From NCBI GenBank assembly GCA_025210175.1, contig JAOASF010000036.1, forward strand, positions 1-60,361: 60,361 bases of DNA, given 5' to 3'. Shown in pieces: positions 1 to 9,138 of this stretch (position 1 is the stretch's first letter; each line of letters starts with the position of its first letter). Made by a program: the position numbers and the translations under genes. A model generated the notes under the pieces. The model had not been told where the DNA came from, ran no database searches, and worked only from the letters and a program-made list of their open reading frames with translations. The DNA is from Crocinitomicaceae bacterium (GTDB lineage: Bacteria > Bacteroidota > Bacteroidia > Flavobacteriales_D > Crocinitomicaceae).

Positions 1-1
1 G

Positions 2-3000
2 AATCTTTTGCTTGCTTTTCTTTTGATCAGCACAAGTTACTTCGGTCAAATTAGTGGCTCCAAAACCATTCCCACTGCTTACCCAAGTATCGCCACCTTT
101 GTTTCCGACTTGAACGCTCAAGGTGTTGGAAGCGGAGGCGTTACTCTCAACATTCCTTCGGGCTATTTGGAACAAGCACCAGCAGGAGGATTTGTTATTA
201 CTGCAACAGGTACCCAAGCCAATCCGATTATCATTTCTGGAGGAACGGCCCCAAAACCTGTAATCACCGCTAGTGGATCACACACGATTGGCGCCCTCAA
301 CGATGCAATTTTCAAGATTGTAGGAGCCGATTATGTTACGCTATCCAATTTAGAACTGCGCGAAAACATTGCCAATACGGACAATACAGCAGCGACTAAC
401 AACATGACTGAATGGGGTATCGCTCTTTTGAATGCATCCGTTACCAATGGTGCCGAGAATGTAACCTTGAGCAATAACACGATTGTTTTGAATCGCGTAT
501 ATCCAAACACCTTCGGTATTTATGCCAATGCGAGTCACAGTGCTACGGATGTAACTACCACAGCTTCAGGCACTGGTGCAAATGGAAGTCATAATGGTTT
601 GAAAATCTATTCGAACAACATCTCGAATGTAAACCAAGGTATGGCCATTGTAGGACCAACAGTACCAGCTGATTACCAATTGAACCTGGAAATCGGTAGC
701 GACGTCAACGCTGCATTGGGAAATACCATCACGAACTATGGAACAACAGGGTCATTTTCGACTTATGCCAACGTGAACGCATCCGTGTACGGAGTTTTGG
801 TGCGTAACGTAAAGAACATTACGATCAGCAACAATGCTGTTACAAGTTCAACAGGAGATGTTACCTCGGGAACACTTCGCGGTATCTTCTTAAATAGCTT
901 CAACAGTGCTGTCACAGGAGATCAAACCATTTCCATCAAAAACAACCAATTGAACATTCAAACAGGTGCTGCAACAGGTGCTTGGGGAGGAATTGTCATT
1001 GAAGCGAATGCTGGAAATAACACCTCTCAAATCTCGATTGAAAACAACAACTTTACGGGATCTACCAACGCGGTTGTAGGATCAGGTGCAATTAACTTCA
1101 TTAGTAGTGTTGCCCCAGTTCAAAACTTGCAATGTTCGAACAACACGTTCTCGAATATCGTTTCTAACTCAACAGGAACAACCATCTTTGTTGCCCATGG
1201 TTACACAATGCCAGCTACAGGAGTTCAGAACTTCCAAGGAAACCAAATCGTGGGTTCATTCCAAAAAACAGGTACTTCTGGATCGGTGACTTGTTTCTCA
1301 ACTGGATCTTCGTCCGTTACAGGTTCGTCAACGACATATAACAACAACAACTTTTCGAATATTACCCTTTCAGGATCTTCAGCATTTACTGGAATTTCAA
1401 ATTCCGATGGATTGTCAGGTGGTACATCTATCAAGATTATCACAAACAACACCTTCTCGAACATATCGGCGGGAACAGGAACCTTCACGGGAATTACAGT
1501 GAGCTACTTGACAGGGGTTTCCACTCTTTCAGGAAACACTATTTCGAATAATTCTGGGGGAGGACAATTTACTGGAATCAATCTTTCTTCAAGCAACAAC
1601 ACTGCGACCAATTTGTCGGTTATGAATAATGTTATTTCAAATTGGTTAGGTTCTTCAACTTCTTCTTCGTCCACGGGAATTACTTGTACTAACACTTCTC
1701 CTCTGATTGAATTTTATGGCAACAAAATATTTGACCTAAACTCAAGTTCAAGTGGCAATGTTGTAGGTATTACCATCTCTGGAAGTAGTGCAGAAAAACG
1801 CGTTTACAACAACAAGATCTACAACCTGACTTCGAACAATGCAGGTGGTGCTGTTTACGGTATTTCAACTACTTCGGCAGCAAGCACTTATATCTATAAC
1901 AACTTAATTTCGGGCTTGGTAGCTCCAATTGCTTCAGGAAACGACATCATTAGAGGTATTTCTGTAACGGCAACTACCGCCAGTTCGACTATCGGCGTTT
2001 ACCACAACACGGTTTATTTGAATGCCAATTCCAGTGGAACTAACTTTGGAACAGCGGCTGTTTACCAAACAGGTAGCACCACTGCAACCAATGGTTCTTT
2101 GGACATGCGCAACAACATTTTCATCAACGAGAGTGTGGCCGCAGGAACAGGAACTACAGCAGCTTACCGACGCAGCAATGCAAATATTGCTAATATCAAC
2201 GCAGCATCCAACAACAACCAATGGTACGCTGGTAGTCCTTCTGCCACAAACGTATTGTATACGGATGGAACCAATACTTTCCAGACTTTAGGCAATATGC
2301 AAGCCTTTTTGTCACCAATGGAAAGCAACTCCATTACGGGAGAAGCAGGATTTACATACGCAACACCTGGTTCTTTCTTCACAAGTTTGACAGGTGCCAA
2401 CGCTGATTTCTTGAAACCGGTATCGGGCATCTCAACCTTGGTAGAATCTGGAGCAAATGCCATCTCCTCTCCCCTTGTCATTACAACCGATTTCAACGGA
2501 ACAACTCGTCCGGCTGGAACTGGGGTAGCACCAGATATGGGAGCGCGTGAATTTGAAGGTGTATTGATTGCCAACTGTGCAGGAACACCAAACGCCGGGA
2601 CAATTTCTGGTACCGCTCAGATTTGTGAAAATACAGGAACTACCCTTCAAGTAACTGGCTCGTCTCAAACCTTGGGAATTACCTACCAATGGAAATCGAG
2701 TACAACGCCTGGTGGACCATATACCAACATGGGAATTTCTACCGCTCAGGCCACAGGTAACTTGTCGGCAACGACCTACTATGTAGTAGATGTAACTTGT
2801 ACCAACTCGGGTATTACCAGTTCAACATCTGAATTCACACTAACGGTAAATCCTCTTCCAGTAATTTCAATTGCTGGTATCGACACGGTTTGTTTCGGAA
2901 CATCAACTACACTTACAGCCTCCGGTGCGGACACCTATTCTTGGTCACCAGCCACAGATTTATCGGCAACCACAGGCTCTGTAGTAGTATCTACAGCAGG

Positions 3001-6000
3001 TACAACCCTTACTTACACAGTAACAGGTGCATTTACAGCTACGGGCTGTCAAAACACAGCAAGCAATACAGTTACTCGAATTTTTACTCCAGTAATTTCT
3101 GAGGTTATCGCATCTCCTGCCAACGTTTGTAATGGTGCTTCGAGTACATTGGACGTAACGTATTTGGGAGCTAGTCCGGTTAACCAATATCAGTTTAGCA
3201 CGCGTACAAACGGTACCCTTGACCCAATGACAGGAGCTACAGAACTAGTGGGTTCCGGTAATGACAATACTGTTTCTGCTGCGGCAAACCCGATTGGTTT
3301 CAACTTTATTTTCAATAACAACGCGTACTCCACTTTTGCTGTTTCTACAGATGGTTGGTTATTGCTAGGTAGTGCTACACCTACTACCCAAGCGACGAAT
3401 TCAGTAATAAGTTCAACCAATACACCTAAAATCTACCCGTATTGGGACGACGTGGCAACAGGAACAGATGGAAATGTGAGTTATGTAGTTACCGGTACAG
3501 CACCAAACAGAATCTTAAAAGTTCAATGGTTTGTTACCGTTCCCAAAGCAACAACAGGAGCTGCCAACTCTACTTATCAAGCATGGTTGCAAGAAACCAC
3601 GGGTAAGATTGAGTTTGTTTATGGTGCCATGGGGCCACAACCTGGTGGATCTACATCCATTGGTATGACTGCAGCGGCTGCCAATTACCAAAGTGTTACC
3701 CTATCAAGCAATACAGTGAGTACCACTACCCCGAACAACTCCAATACAGGTGTTCCAAACTTGGGAACGGTGTATGAATTTAATTGGCCATTGAGCAACA
3801 ACCTGTATCAATATGCGTGGACTCCAACAACCAATATGACGAATGCCAACACGAAAACACCTACCGTTAATAACATTACGACCAACGGGTATTACACTGT
3901 TGACATGAATGCCTATGGATGTTCTGTTCAAGACTCTGTTTTGATCCAAACAGGAACTACCTTAGTGTCGAGCATTAACACGTCTACTCCAACTACCGTT
4001 TGTGAAGGAACGAGTATGACAATTACAGGAGTGGCTTCGGGAGGTGGCGGACCTTACATTTACAGCTGGACAGGACCAAATGGTTTTACAGCTTCAACGG
4101 ATGTCTTCACCCTTCCTAACATGTCGCCTTCTCAGTCTGGAAAGTACCGTTTGAGCATTACCGACAACTGTTCGGCAGTGAAATTAGATTCAGTAGAAAT
4201 TTTGGTCAATCCCAACCCGGTTATTACCATCAGTGGAACGAGCAATTTGTATTGTCAGTCTGGAACCGCAGTTAACTTGACAGCTTCTGGTGCCGATACG
4301 TATGCATGGTCTCCAGCTGGATCACTATCTGCATCTACCGGAGCTATGGTTAGTGCCACACCAAGTGCAAACACGACATACACGGCTGTAGGTACTTTTA
4401 CAAGCACAGGGTGTTTTGCTTCCAACACTTACACGGTCAATTATGGACTTATTCCAATTGAAATTTTCTCTGGTCTTGCACAAGCAACACTTTGTGAAGG
4501 AGATAGCACCCAAATGACCGTAGTAGGTTACACGCCAAGTGCGATCAACACCTACACCTATACCCCAAGTACAGGTTCGAGTTTGTTGACTTTGAACTCT
4601 CCAACAACGGCCATTGGTACAGACAACGATGATACTCCGTCTACTCCTTTCCCAATCGGATTTAAATTTGGTTTCAATGGAGTGGCTTATAGCAATTTCA
4701 GCGTATCGCCTGATGGTTGGATTTTGTTAGGTACCACAGCTGCAGTGAGTCAGTTCACAAACAGTGTTACCAGCACTACAAACATTCCGAAAATCTACCC
4801 TTACTGGGATGACATGGCTACAGGTACCACAGGTAACGTGCGTTTTGAAACTCAAGGTACAGCGCCTAACCGTAAATTGGTTGTTCAATGGTTTGTGACC
4901 ATTCCACGAGTAGTAGCGGGTCCAGCCAACTCTAATTTCCAATTGGTTTTACACGAAGGGACGAACCAAATTGAGTTTTTATACGGTGCCATGGGGCCTC
5001 AAACTATAGGAAGTGCCTCTTCTGGATTAACGGCTGCGGCTAACAACTACCAAAGTGTTACTCTTTCGACCAATACAGTGAGTACCACAACCTCTAACAA
5101 TTCCAATTCAGGTGTGCCTGTGGCAGGAACCAAGTACTTGTTCGCTCCAACAGCTCCAGCACCAGCCTATACTTGGAACCCGGCAGGAAGTTTGGTTTCG
5201 AATACTGGTTCAACTGTTCAATCCGTTGGTCTTACATCGAACACAGCTTTCATCCCAACGATGACTTCTGCTCTTGGATGTTCTGTTAACGGAACAACCC
5301 AATCTGTAACGGTGAATCAGAACTCAAGTTCTACACTTACTGCAACAGCATGTGATAGTTATACAGCACCAAGTGGAGCCATTTACACTGTCACAGGTAA
5401 TTACCAAGACACGATTCAGAATGCCGTGGGTTGTGACTCGATTATTAACATCAACTTGACGGTTAATTATAGTTCAACAAGCACACTTACTGCTTCGGCT
5501 TGCGATTCATATGTCGGACCAAGTGGAAATGTATTTACAACATCGGGGATTCATTTCGATACCATCGTAAATGCGGTTGGTTGTGATTCTATTGTGGAAT
5601 TGAACTTGACGATCCTTACGAGCTCAGCTTCTTCAATGACTGTTTCAGCATGTGAGACGTATACATCACCTTCTGGTATGGTTTACACGAGTTCAGGAGT
5701 ATACAACGACACGATCCTAAACGCAGCTGGTTGCGACAGTGTTATAACGATAGATTTAACAATCAATTTCGCGACTAACGCTACCCTTTCAATCTCCGCC
5801 TGCGATAGTTATACAGCACCAAGTGGAGCCATTTACACTGCCTCAGGAACCTATATGGATACCATTCCAAACACCTTTGGATGCGACAGCGTTATGACCA
5901 TTCAATTGGTACTTGGTAACACGACTTATTCCAACTTGAGTGTTGTGACCTGTAAGGATTACATCTCCCCTTCTGGTTTGCTTTTCACCACTTCGGGTCA

Positions 6001-6532
6001 GTTCAACGATACCATTCCGAATGCAGCTGGTTGTGACAGTGTCATCACCATTGATTTGACCATCAACCCGCTCGATTTGACCATTGTTCAGAATTTGGCT
6101 ACACTCACAGTTGGCGAGTCAGGAGCAACTTATCAGTGGTTGGATTGCAACAATAACTATGCGGTCATTCCTGGTGCAACGGGTCAAAGTTTCACAGCCA
6201 CAGTGAATGGAAACTACGCTGTGATGGTAGACCAAATGGGTTGTACAGACACCTCTGCTTGTGTGGTGGTTAACAATGTAGGCTTGGACGAAAGGTCACT
6301 TACAACGATTAACATCTACCCGAACCCAACCGACGGAATGTTGACTGTAACGCACAACTTTGGATCAAACGTAACGGTAATAATTACAGATTCAAAAGGA
6401 AGAATTATCCAACATTTAGATAAGGTTGAGAGCGGATCTAAAATCGACTTGAGCAATGAAATGAGAGGAATGTACTTCCTTCAATTCCAAAAAGACGATT
6501 CTACCTACATGGAACGTGTAGTGAAGAATTAA
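2..6532 (+). CDS. Giant T9SS-secreted surface protein, 5' end outside window
   Basis: The reading frame is open at the left edge. The first visible residues (LLLAFLLISTSYFGQ) look like the second half of a signal peptide, so the true start lies upstream and about 2170 residues are visible. In order: a right-handed beta-helix region (roughly residues 50-800, many NN/SNN turns), a Cys-containing Ig/PKD-like segment (about 850-1050), a module of about 200 residues (window 3187-3789), further Ig-like segments, a second copy of that module (4549-5150), five 50-residue repeats with the motif ACDSY...GCDS (5321-6070), and a type A T9SS C-terminal sorting domain (IYPNPTDGMLTV..., ending VVKN). Known for such families: export by T9SS and attachment or release at the cell surface. 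The function of this protein is unknown; adhesion is an inference. A bidirectional terminator follows. Confidence 0.9.
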   Translation, partial: NLLLAFLLISTSYFGQISGSKTIPTAYPSIATFVSDLNAQGVGSGGVTLNIPSGYLEQAPAGGFVITATGTQANPIIISGGTAPKPVITASGSHTIGALNDAIFKIVGADYVTLSNLELRENIANTDNTAATNNMTEWGIALLNASVTNGAENVTLSNNTIVLNRVYPNTFGIYANASHSATDVTTTASGTGANGSHNGLKIYSNNISNVNQGMAIVGPTVPADYQLNLEIGSDVNAALGNTITNYGTTGSFSTYANVNASVYGVLVRNVKNITISNNAVTSSTGDVTSGTLRGIFLNSFNSAVTGDQTISIKNNQLNIQTGAATGAWGGIVIEANAGNNTSQISIENNNFTGSTNAVVGSGAINFISSVAPVQNLQCSNNTFSNIVSNSTGTTIFVAHGYTMPATGVQNFQGNQIVGSFQKTGTSGSVTCFSTGSSSVTGSSTTYNNNNFSNITLSGSSAFTGISNSDGLSGGTSIKIITNNTFSNISAGTGTFTGITVSYLTGVSTLSGNTISNNSGGGQFTGINLSSSNNTATNLSVMNNVISNWLGSSTSSSSTGITCTNTSPLIEFYGNKIFDLNSSSSGNVVGITISGSSAEKRVYNNKIYNLTSNNAGGAVYGISTTSAASTYIYNNLISGLVAPIASGNDIIRGISVTATTASSTIGVYHNTVYLNANSSGTNFGTAAVYQTGSTTATNGSLDMRNNIFINESVAAGTGTTAAYRRSNANIANINAASNNNQWYAGSPSATNVLYTDGTNTFQTLGNMQAFLSPMESNSITGEAGFTYATPGSFFTSLTGANADFLKPVSGISTLVESGANAISSPLVITTDFNGTTRPAGTGVAPDMGAREFEGVLIANCAGTPNAGTISGTAQICENTGTTLQVTGSSQTLGITYQWKSSTTPGGPYTNMGISTAQATGNLSATTYYVVDVTCTNSGITSSTSEFTLTVNPLPVISIAGIDTVCFGTSTTLTASGADTYSWSPATDLSATTGSVVVSTAGTTLTYTVTGAFTATGCQNTASNTVTRIFTPVISEVIASPANVCNGASSTLDVTYLGASPVNQYQFSTRTNGTLDPMTGATELVGSGNDNTVSAAANPIGFNFIFNNNAYSTFAVSTDGWLLLGSATPTTQATNSVISSTNTPKIYPYWDDVATGTDGNVSYVVTGTAPNRILKVQWFVTVPKATTGAANSTYQAWLQETTGKIEFVYGAMGPQPGGSTSIGMTAAAANYQSVTLSSNTVSTTTPNNSNTGVPNLGTVYEFNWPLSNNLYQYAWTPTTNMTNANTKTPTVNNITTNGYYTVDMNAYGCSVQDSVLIQTGTTLVSSINTSTPTTVCEGTSMTITGVASGGGGPYIYSWTGPNGFTASTDVFTLPNMSPSQSGKYRLSITDNCSAVKLDSVEILVNPNPVITISGTSNLYCQSGTAVNLTASGADTYAWSPAGSLSASTGAMVSATPSANTTYTAVGTFTSTGCFASNTYTVNYGLIPIEIFSGLAQATLCEGDSTQMTVVGYTPSAINTYTYTPSTGSSLLTLNSPTTAIGTDNDDTPSTPFPIGFKFGFNGVAYSNFSVSPDGWILLGTTAAVSQFTNSVTSTTNIPKIYPYWDDMATGTTGNVRFETQGTAPNRKLVVQWFVTIPRVVAGPANSNFQLVLHEGTNQIEFLYGAMGPQTIGSASSGLTAAANNYQSVTLSTNTVSTTTSNNSNSGVPVAGTKYLFAPTAPAPAYTWNPAGSLVSNTGSTVQSVGLTSNTAFIPTMTSALGCSVNGTTQSVTVNQNSSSTLTATACDSYTAPSGAIYTVTGNYQDTIQNAVGCDSIININLTVNYSSTSTLTASACDSYVGPSGNVFTTSGIHFDTIVNAVGCDSIVELNLTILTSSASSMTVSACETYTSPSGMVYTSSGVYNDTILNAAGCDSVITIDLTINFATNATLSISACDSYTAPSGAIYTASGTYMDTIPNTFGCDSVMTIQLVLGNTTYSNLSVVTCKDYISPSGLLFTTSGQFNDTIPNAAGCDSVITIDLTINPLDLTIVQNLATLTVGESGATYQWLDCNNNYAVIPGATGQSFTATVNGNYAVMVDQMGCTDTSACVVVNNVGLDERSLTTINIYPNPTDGMLTVTHNFGSNVTVIITDSKGRIIQHLDKVESGSKIDLSNEMRGMYFLQFQKDDSTYMERVVKN
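3187..5150 (+). repeat. Two copies of a ~200-residue module (3187-3789 and 4549-5150)
   Basis: Both copies contain, in the same order, PIGF.F.FN..AYS.F.VS.DGW.LLG, PKIYPYWDD.ATGT.GNV, VQWFVT.P, EF.YGAMGPQ and NYQSVTLS.NTVSTTT. This is a duplicated beta-rich domain inside one gene. The segment between them (about 3800-4548) holds Ig-like domains. Confidence 0.85.
5321..6070 (+). repeat. Five tandem 150-bp (50-aa) repeats in the giant T9SS gene
   Basis: Units begin at about 5321, 5471, 5621, 5771 and 5921, an exact 150-bp period. Each encodes the pattern ACDSY-x-[AGS]PSG...GCDS. Units 1 and 4 share a 40-bp block (5351-5390 and 5801-5840) with one mismatch, although units 2 and 3 between them are strongly diverged. 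Confidence 0.9.
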
Positions 6533-6552
6533 GCGCCAAACAATTCGCTTAC

Positions 6553-6585
6553 AAAAAGGGAAAAGCCGAAAGCTTTTCCCTTTTT
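6553..6585. terminator. Bidirectional intrinsic terminator
   Basis: A perfect 14-bp stem (6553-6566 with 6572-6585, loop CGAAA) is A-rich on the left and T-rich on the right, so it can terminate the giant plus-strand gene and the converging minus-strand cco operon. Confidence 0.85.
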
Positions 6586-6622
6586 CTGTTTTGGATATTT
6601 GTGCTTGGTTATTTTACATTTC

Positions 6623-7327
6623 TCAATGACAAAGTGGCATTTCAATTCTTTTGTCAACATGCTCAACATTTTTATCCATTTGTGGGCTGACATACGGCAC
6701 ACCTAAATTCATTCCTCGCAGCAATAACAACGCTCCTATCAATATGGGTAAGACCAATTGAAGCTTCGCTAACTTTTGAAAGCCTTTCATACGGTTCAAC
6801 AAGATTTTCAGGCCAAAAAATCCTGGCAAGGTTCCCAATCCAAAGGTCAACATGAAAAAACTTCCTTCCATTGGCGTACCGCAAGCAAATGCTGCAGCCA
6901 AGGCCAAAGCCAACATTCCACAAGGAAGCATTCCGTTCAATCCTCCCAATAAAAACCATTTCTGTTGTCCTTTTAAACGAAGCACAAAACCCATTGGCTT
7001 TTTCAGAAAACGCACCCAATTTGTATTCGCAGAGACCTTTTTTTGAAATATTTGAAATAAACCAAAAGCAAGGAGAACTCCCCCACTGATCATACTCAAA
7101 ATTTGCAGAAATCCAAAGAGGTCCAAATAAGCGGCAAGTTGACCCAAAACCCAACCTAAAAGCGCGTAAACAGCCAGTCTACCGAAATGATAAAAACCAA
7201 AAGCGAACCACTGTTGTTGAACTGGTAAATGCTTAACCGGCAACAAACCCATCAAAGGCCCACACATCCCCAAACAGTGCAAGGTGCTGGTCAACCCTAG
7301 CGTTATGGCCACCCAAAGGAAATTCAT
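6623..7327 (-). CDS. DsbD_2/TauE-SafE-like membrane protein of the cbb3 operon
   Basis: A 234-residue polytopic membrane protein with about six hydrophobic segments. The first carries the motif HCLGMCGPL (H17, C18, C22), typical of the cytochrome c biogenesis transmembrane family (DsbD_2, often named sulfite exporter TauE/SafE). It is the last gene of the cbb3 oxidase operon and its start overlaps the stop of the fixH/ccoH gene by 4 nt. Family members beside cco genes are thought to act in copper or thiol handling for oxidase assembly. That role is inferred here from position and the Cys pair in the membrane. The C-terminal tail is short and His-containing. Confidence 0.75.
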   Translation of the reverse strand: MNFLWVAITLGLTSTLHCLGMCGPLMGLLPVKHLPVQQQWFAFGFYHFGRLAVYALLGWVLGQLAAYLDLFGFLQILSMISGGVLLAFGLFQIFQKKVSANTNWVRFLKKPMGFVLRLKGQQKWFLLGGLNGMLPCGMLALALAAAFACGTPMEGSFFMLTFGLGTLPGFFGLKILLNRMKGFQKLAKLQLVLPILIGALLLLRGMNLGVPYVSPQMDKNVEHVDKRIEMPLCH

Positions 7328-7743
7328 GGTTTGAAATAAAATTCTCGTTTCTGTTGGTATTCTTTCCCTCCAGCTTCCCCACTTATGACAACTTCATAGA
7401 CGCCTTTTTGAAAGTGGTTTTCTGGTATAATTAACAATCCATCTTTCATGGAGTAATCTAGATCCAAAGCCCGGTTATTCGGTCGATAAAACTGCACCCG
7501 CGTTTCGCTTTCCAATGCATTGTCCACAACGATTTTAACACTGTTGTTGGATTGCGAAACGTGGAATGCAGCCAACTCTTCTCCCCTTTTCTGAGCTTCC
7601 AATGTATGCTCAAATTGAATCTCTTGTTGGTAGTAATCATCACTTACCAAATCAACTTTTGTTCGCATCATAATGGTTGCCAGCGTGACAATAAAAACGA
7701 TGAAAACGCTCAATGCTAATGCTATTCCTTTTCCCCAGTTCAT
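7324..7743 (-). CDS. ccoH: FixH/CcoH-like cbb3 oxidase assembly protein
   Basis: 139 residues: one N-terminal membrane anchor (about residues 8-27) and a periplasmic beta-rich domain. Size, topology and position directly after ccoG match FixH/CcoH, which in other bacteria associates with the cbb3 oxidase during assembly and helps copper insertion. The motif DLVSDDYYQQEI just after the anchor fits the family (FixH proteins usually carry a YY/YYxxG patch here). It sits 2 nt after ccoG and overlaps the next gene by 4 nt, so it is translated from the shared cco transcript. Family assignment is good; subunit contact is inferred. Confidence 0.8.
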   Translation of the reverse strand: MNWGKGIALALSVFIVFIVTLATIMMRTKVDLVSDDYYQQEIQFEHTLEAQKRGEELAAFHVSQSNNSVKIVVDNALESETRVQFYRPNNRALDLDYSMKDGLLIIPENHFQKGVYEVVISGEAGGKEYQQKREFYFKP

Positions 7744-7745
7744 AC

Positions 7746-9137
7746 CTATAATATTGGTCCAATAAATTTTGTTTTGACTCGCTCGATGACCTCTCCATTC
7801 CCCAATACCTCGGTATAAAAGACCATCTGAGACCCCTTCATTTTTAGCATTGGCAACTCCAGGATAAAACGAGATTTCAATTGACTTTCTGGTTTAAGTG
7901 TCATGTCCTTGTTAATGGGAATAATTCGTGCGTCTCCTCCTCCCTCAATGCGCAATTCAAGTTGATAGGTTTCATCCCGTTTGTTTAAAACCGATAATTC
8001 GAAAAAGTTTTGGATTTTCCCCTTGGTGATTTTATGAGTCGTACCGCGCATACGAATGATGGTTGAATCGAAATCGCGACGGGTAATAACAGCCGTAACA
8101 ACTGCTCCAACCAAAAAAACCAACAATAAAGTATATGATTTCACACGTGCTGTCCATTGGAATGGTGTTCGATTTTTAATCCCATTTTCGGAAACAAATC
8201 GAATCAGTCCTTTTTTCAAATCAACAGCCTCCATCATGTGGTCACATGCATCGATGCAGGCCGTGCAATTCACACATTCTAGTTGCGTTCCGTTGCGAAT
8301 ATCAATCCCGGTTGGACAAACATCTACACATTGGTGGCAATCGATGCAGTCTCCTTTTCCTACTTTACTTCTATCCTCACCTTTTTTGAATTTCCCTCTT
8401 CCTTCTCCTCTCTTATAGTCGTAAGCAACCACCATGGAGTTTTGATCCAATAGTACGCCCTGTAGTCGACCATAGGGACAAATAGTCGTACAAACCTGTT
8501 CTCTCAAATGAGCAAAAACAAAGAAGAAAACAGTAGTAAAAATGAGAATCGCTAGAAAACCGCCGAGGTGCGTGCTCAAGGGATCCATTTGAATTTCCCA
8601 CAATGCCTTGGAACCGATAATATAGGCGAGAAAAGTATTTGCGATGAGGAAAGAGATGATCCAGAAGATCACGTATTTCGAACCTTTTTTCAACATTTTC
8701 TCTCGGTTCCAAGGCTGCTTTTTCAGTCGTTTTTGATGGGATGCATCGCCTTCTATCCAATATTCGATTCGTCTAAAGACCATTTCCATGAAGATGGTTT
8801 GCGGACACATCCAGCCACAAAACAATCGTCCGAAAATGATGGTGAATAGAATGATGAATACAATTCCAGCGATTAGGGCTAGGGCAAAAATCCATAAGTC
8901 TTGCGGCCAAAACACCTTGCCGAACAAAATGAACTTTCGGTCGAGAATATTAAAAAGCAACAACTGTTTTCCGTTGATGCGGATATGGGGAGCCGCGAAG
9001 AGAAAACCCAACAAGAGATAACTTACCCACTTTCGGTAATCGTAGAACTTCCCGTGAGGTTTTTTGGGATAAACCCAAACCCTTTTCCCGTCCTGATCTA
9101 CGGTGGATATTTTATCTCTGTAATTGGTCGCTTCCAT
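7746..9137 (-). CDS. ccoG: Cytochrome c oxidase accessory protein CcoG (FixG/RdxA)
   Basis: 463 residues, normal length for CcoG. Several membrane helices lie in the first half. A ferredoxin-type domain follows with the cluster motifs CIDCHQCVDVCP and CVNCTACIDACDH, enough cysteines for two [4Fe-4S] clusters, and then a C-terminal Ig-like periplasmic domain (FixG_C). In other bacteria CcoG is a cupric reductase that supplies Cu(I) for the cbb3 CuB site. It sits immediately after ccoP (1-nt gap) in the oxidase operon. An additional Cys motif (GWMCPQ) occurs in the membrane part, as in the family. Confidence 0.93.
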   Translation of the reverse strand: MEATNYRDKISTVDQDGKRVWVYPKKPHGKFYDYRKWVSYLLLGFLFAAPHIRINGKQLLLFNILDRKFILFGKVFWPQDLWIFALALIAGIVFIILFTIIFGRLFCGWMCPQTIFMEMVFRRIEYWIEGDASHQKRLKKQPWNREKMLKKGSKYVIFWIISFLIANTFLAYIIGSKALWEIQMDPLSTHLGGFLAILIFTTVFFFVFAHLREQVCTTICPYGRLQGVLLDQNSMVVAYDYKRGEGRGKFKKGEDRSKVGKGDCIDCHQCVDVCPTGIDIRNGTQLECVNCTACIDACDHMMEAVDLKKGLIRFVSENGIKNRTPFQWTARVKSYTLLLVFLVGAVVTAVITRRDFDSTIIRMRGTTHKITKGKIQNFFELSVLNKRDETYQLELRIEGGGDARIIPINKDMTLKPESQLKSRFILELPMLKMKGSQMVFYTEVLGNGEVIERVKTKFIGPIL

Positions 9138-9138
9138 C

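Noticed and set aside
6672..7154. A 160-codon frame on the minus strand within the DsbD_2-like gene
   Set aside because: It is a +1 shadow of a membrane-protein gene, and the reading in the other frame has the HCLGMCGP motif and correct operon overlaps.
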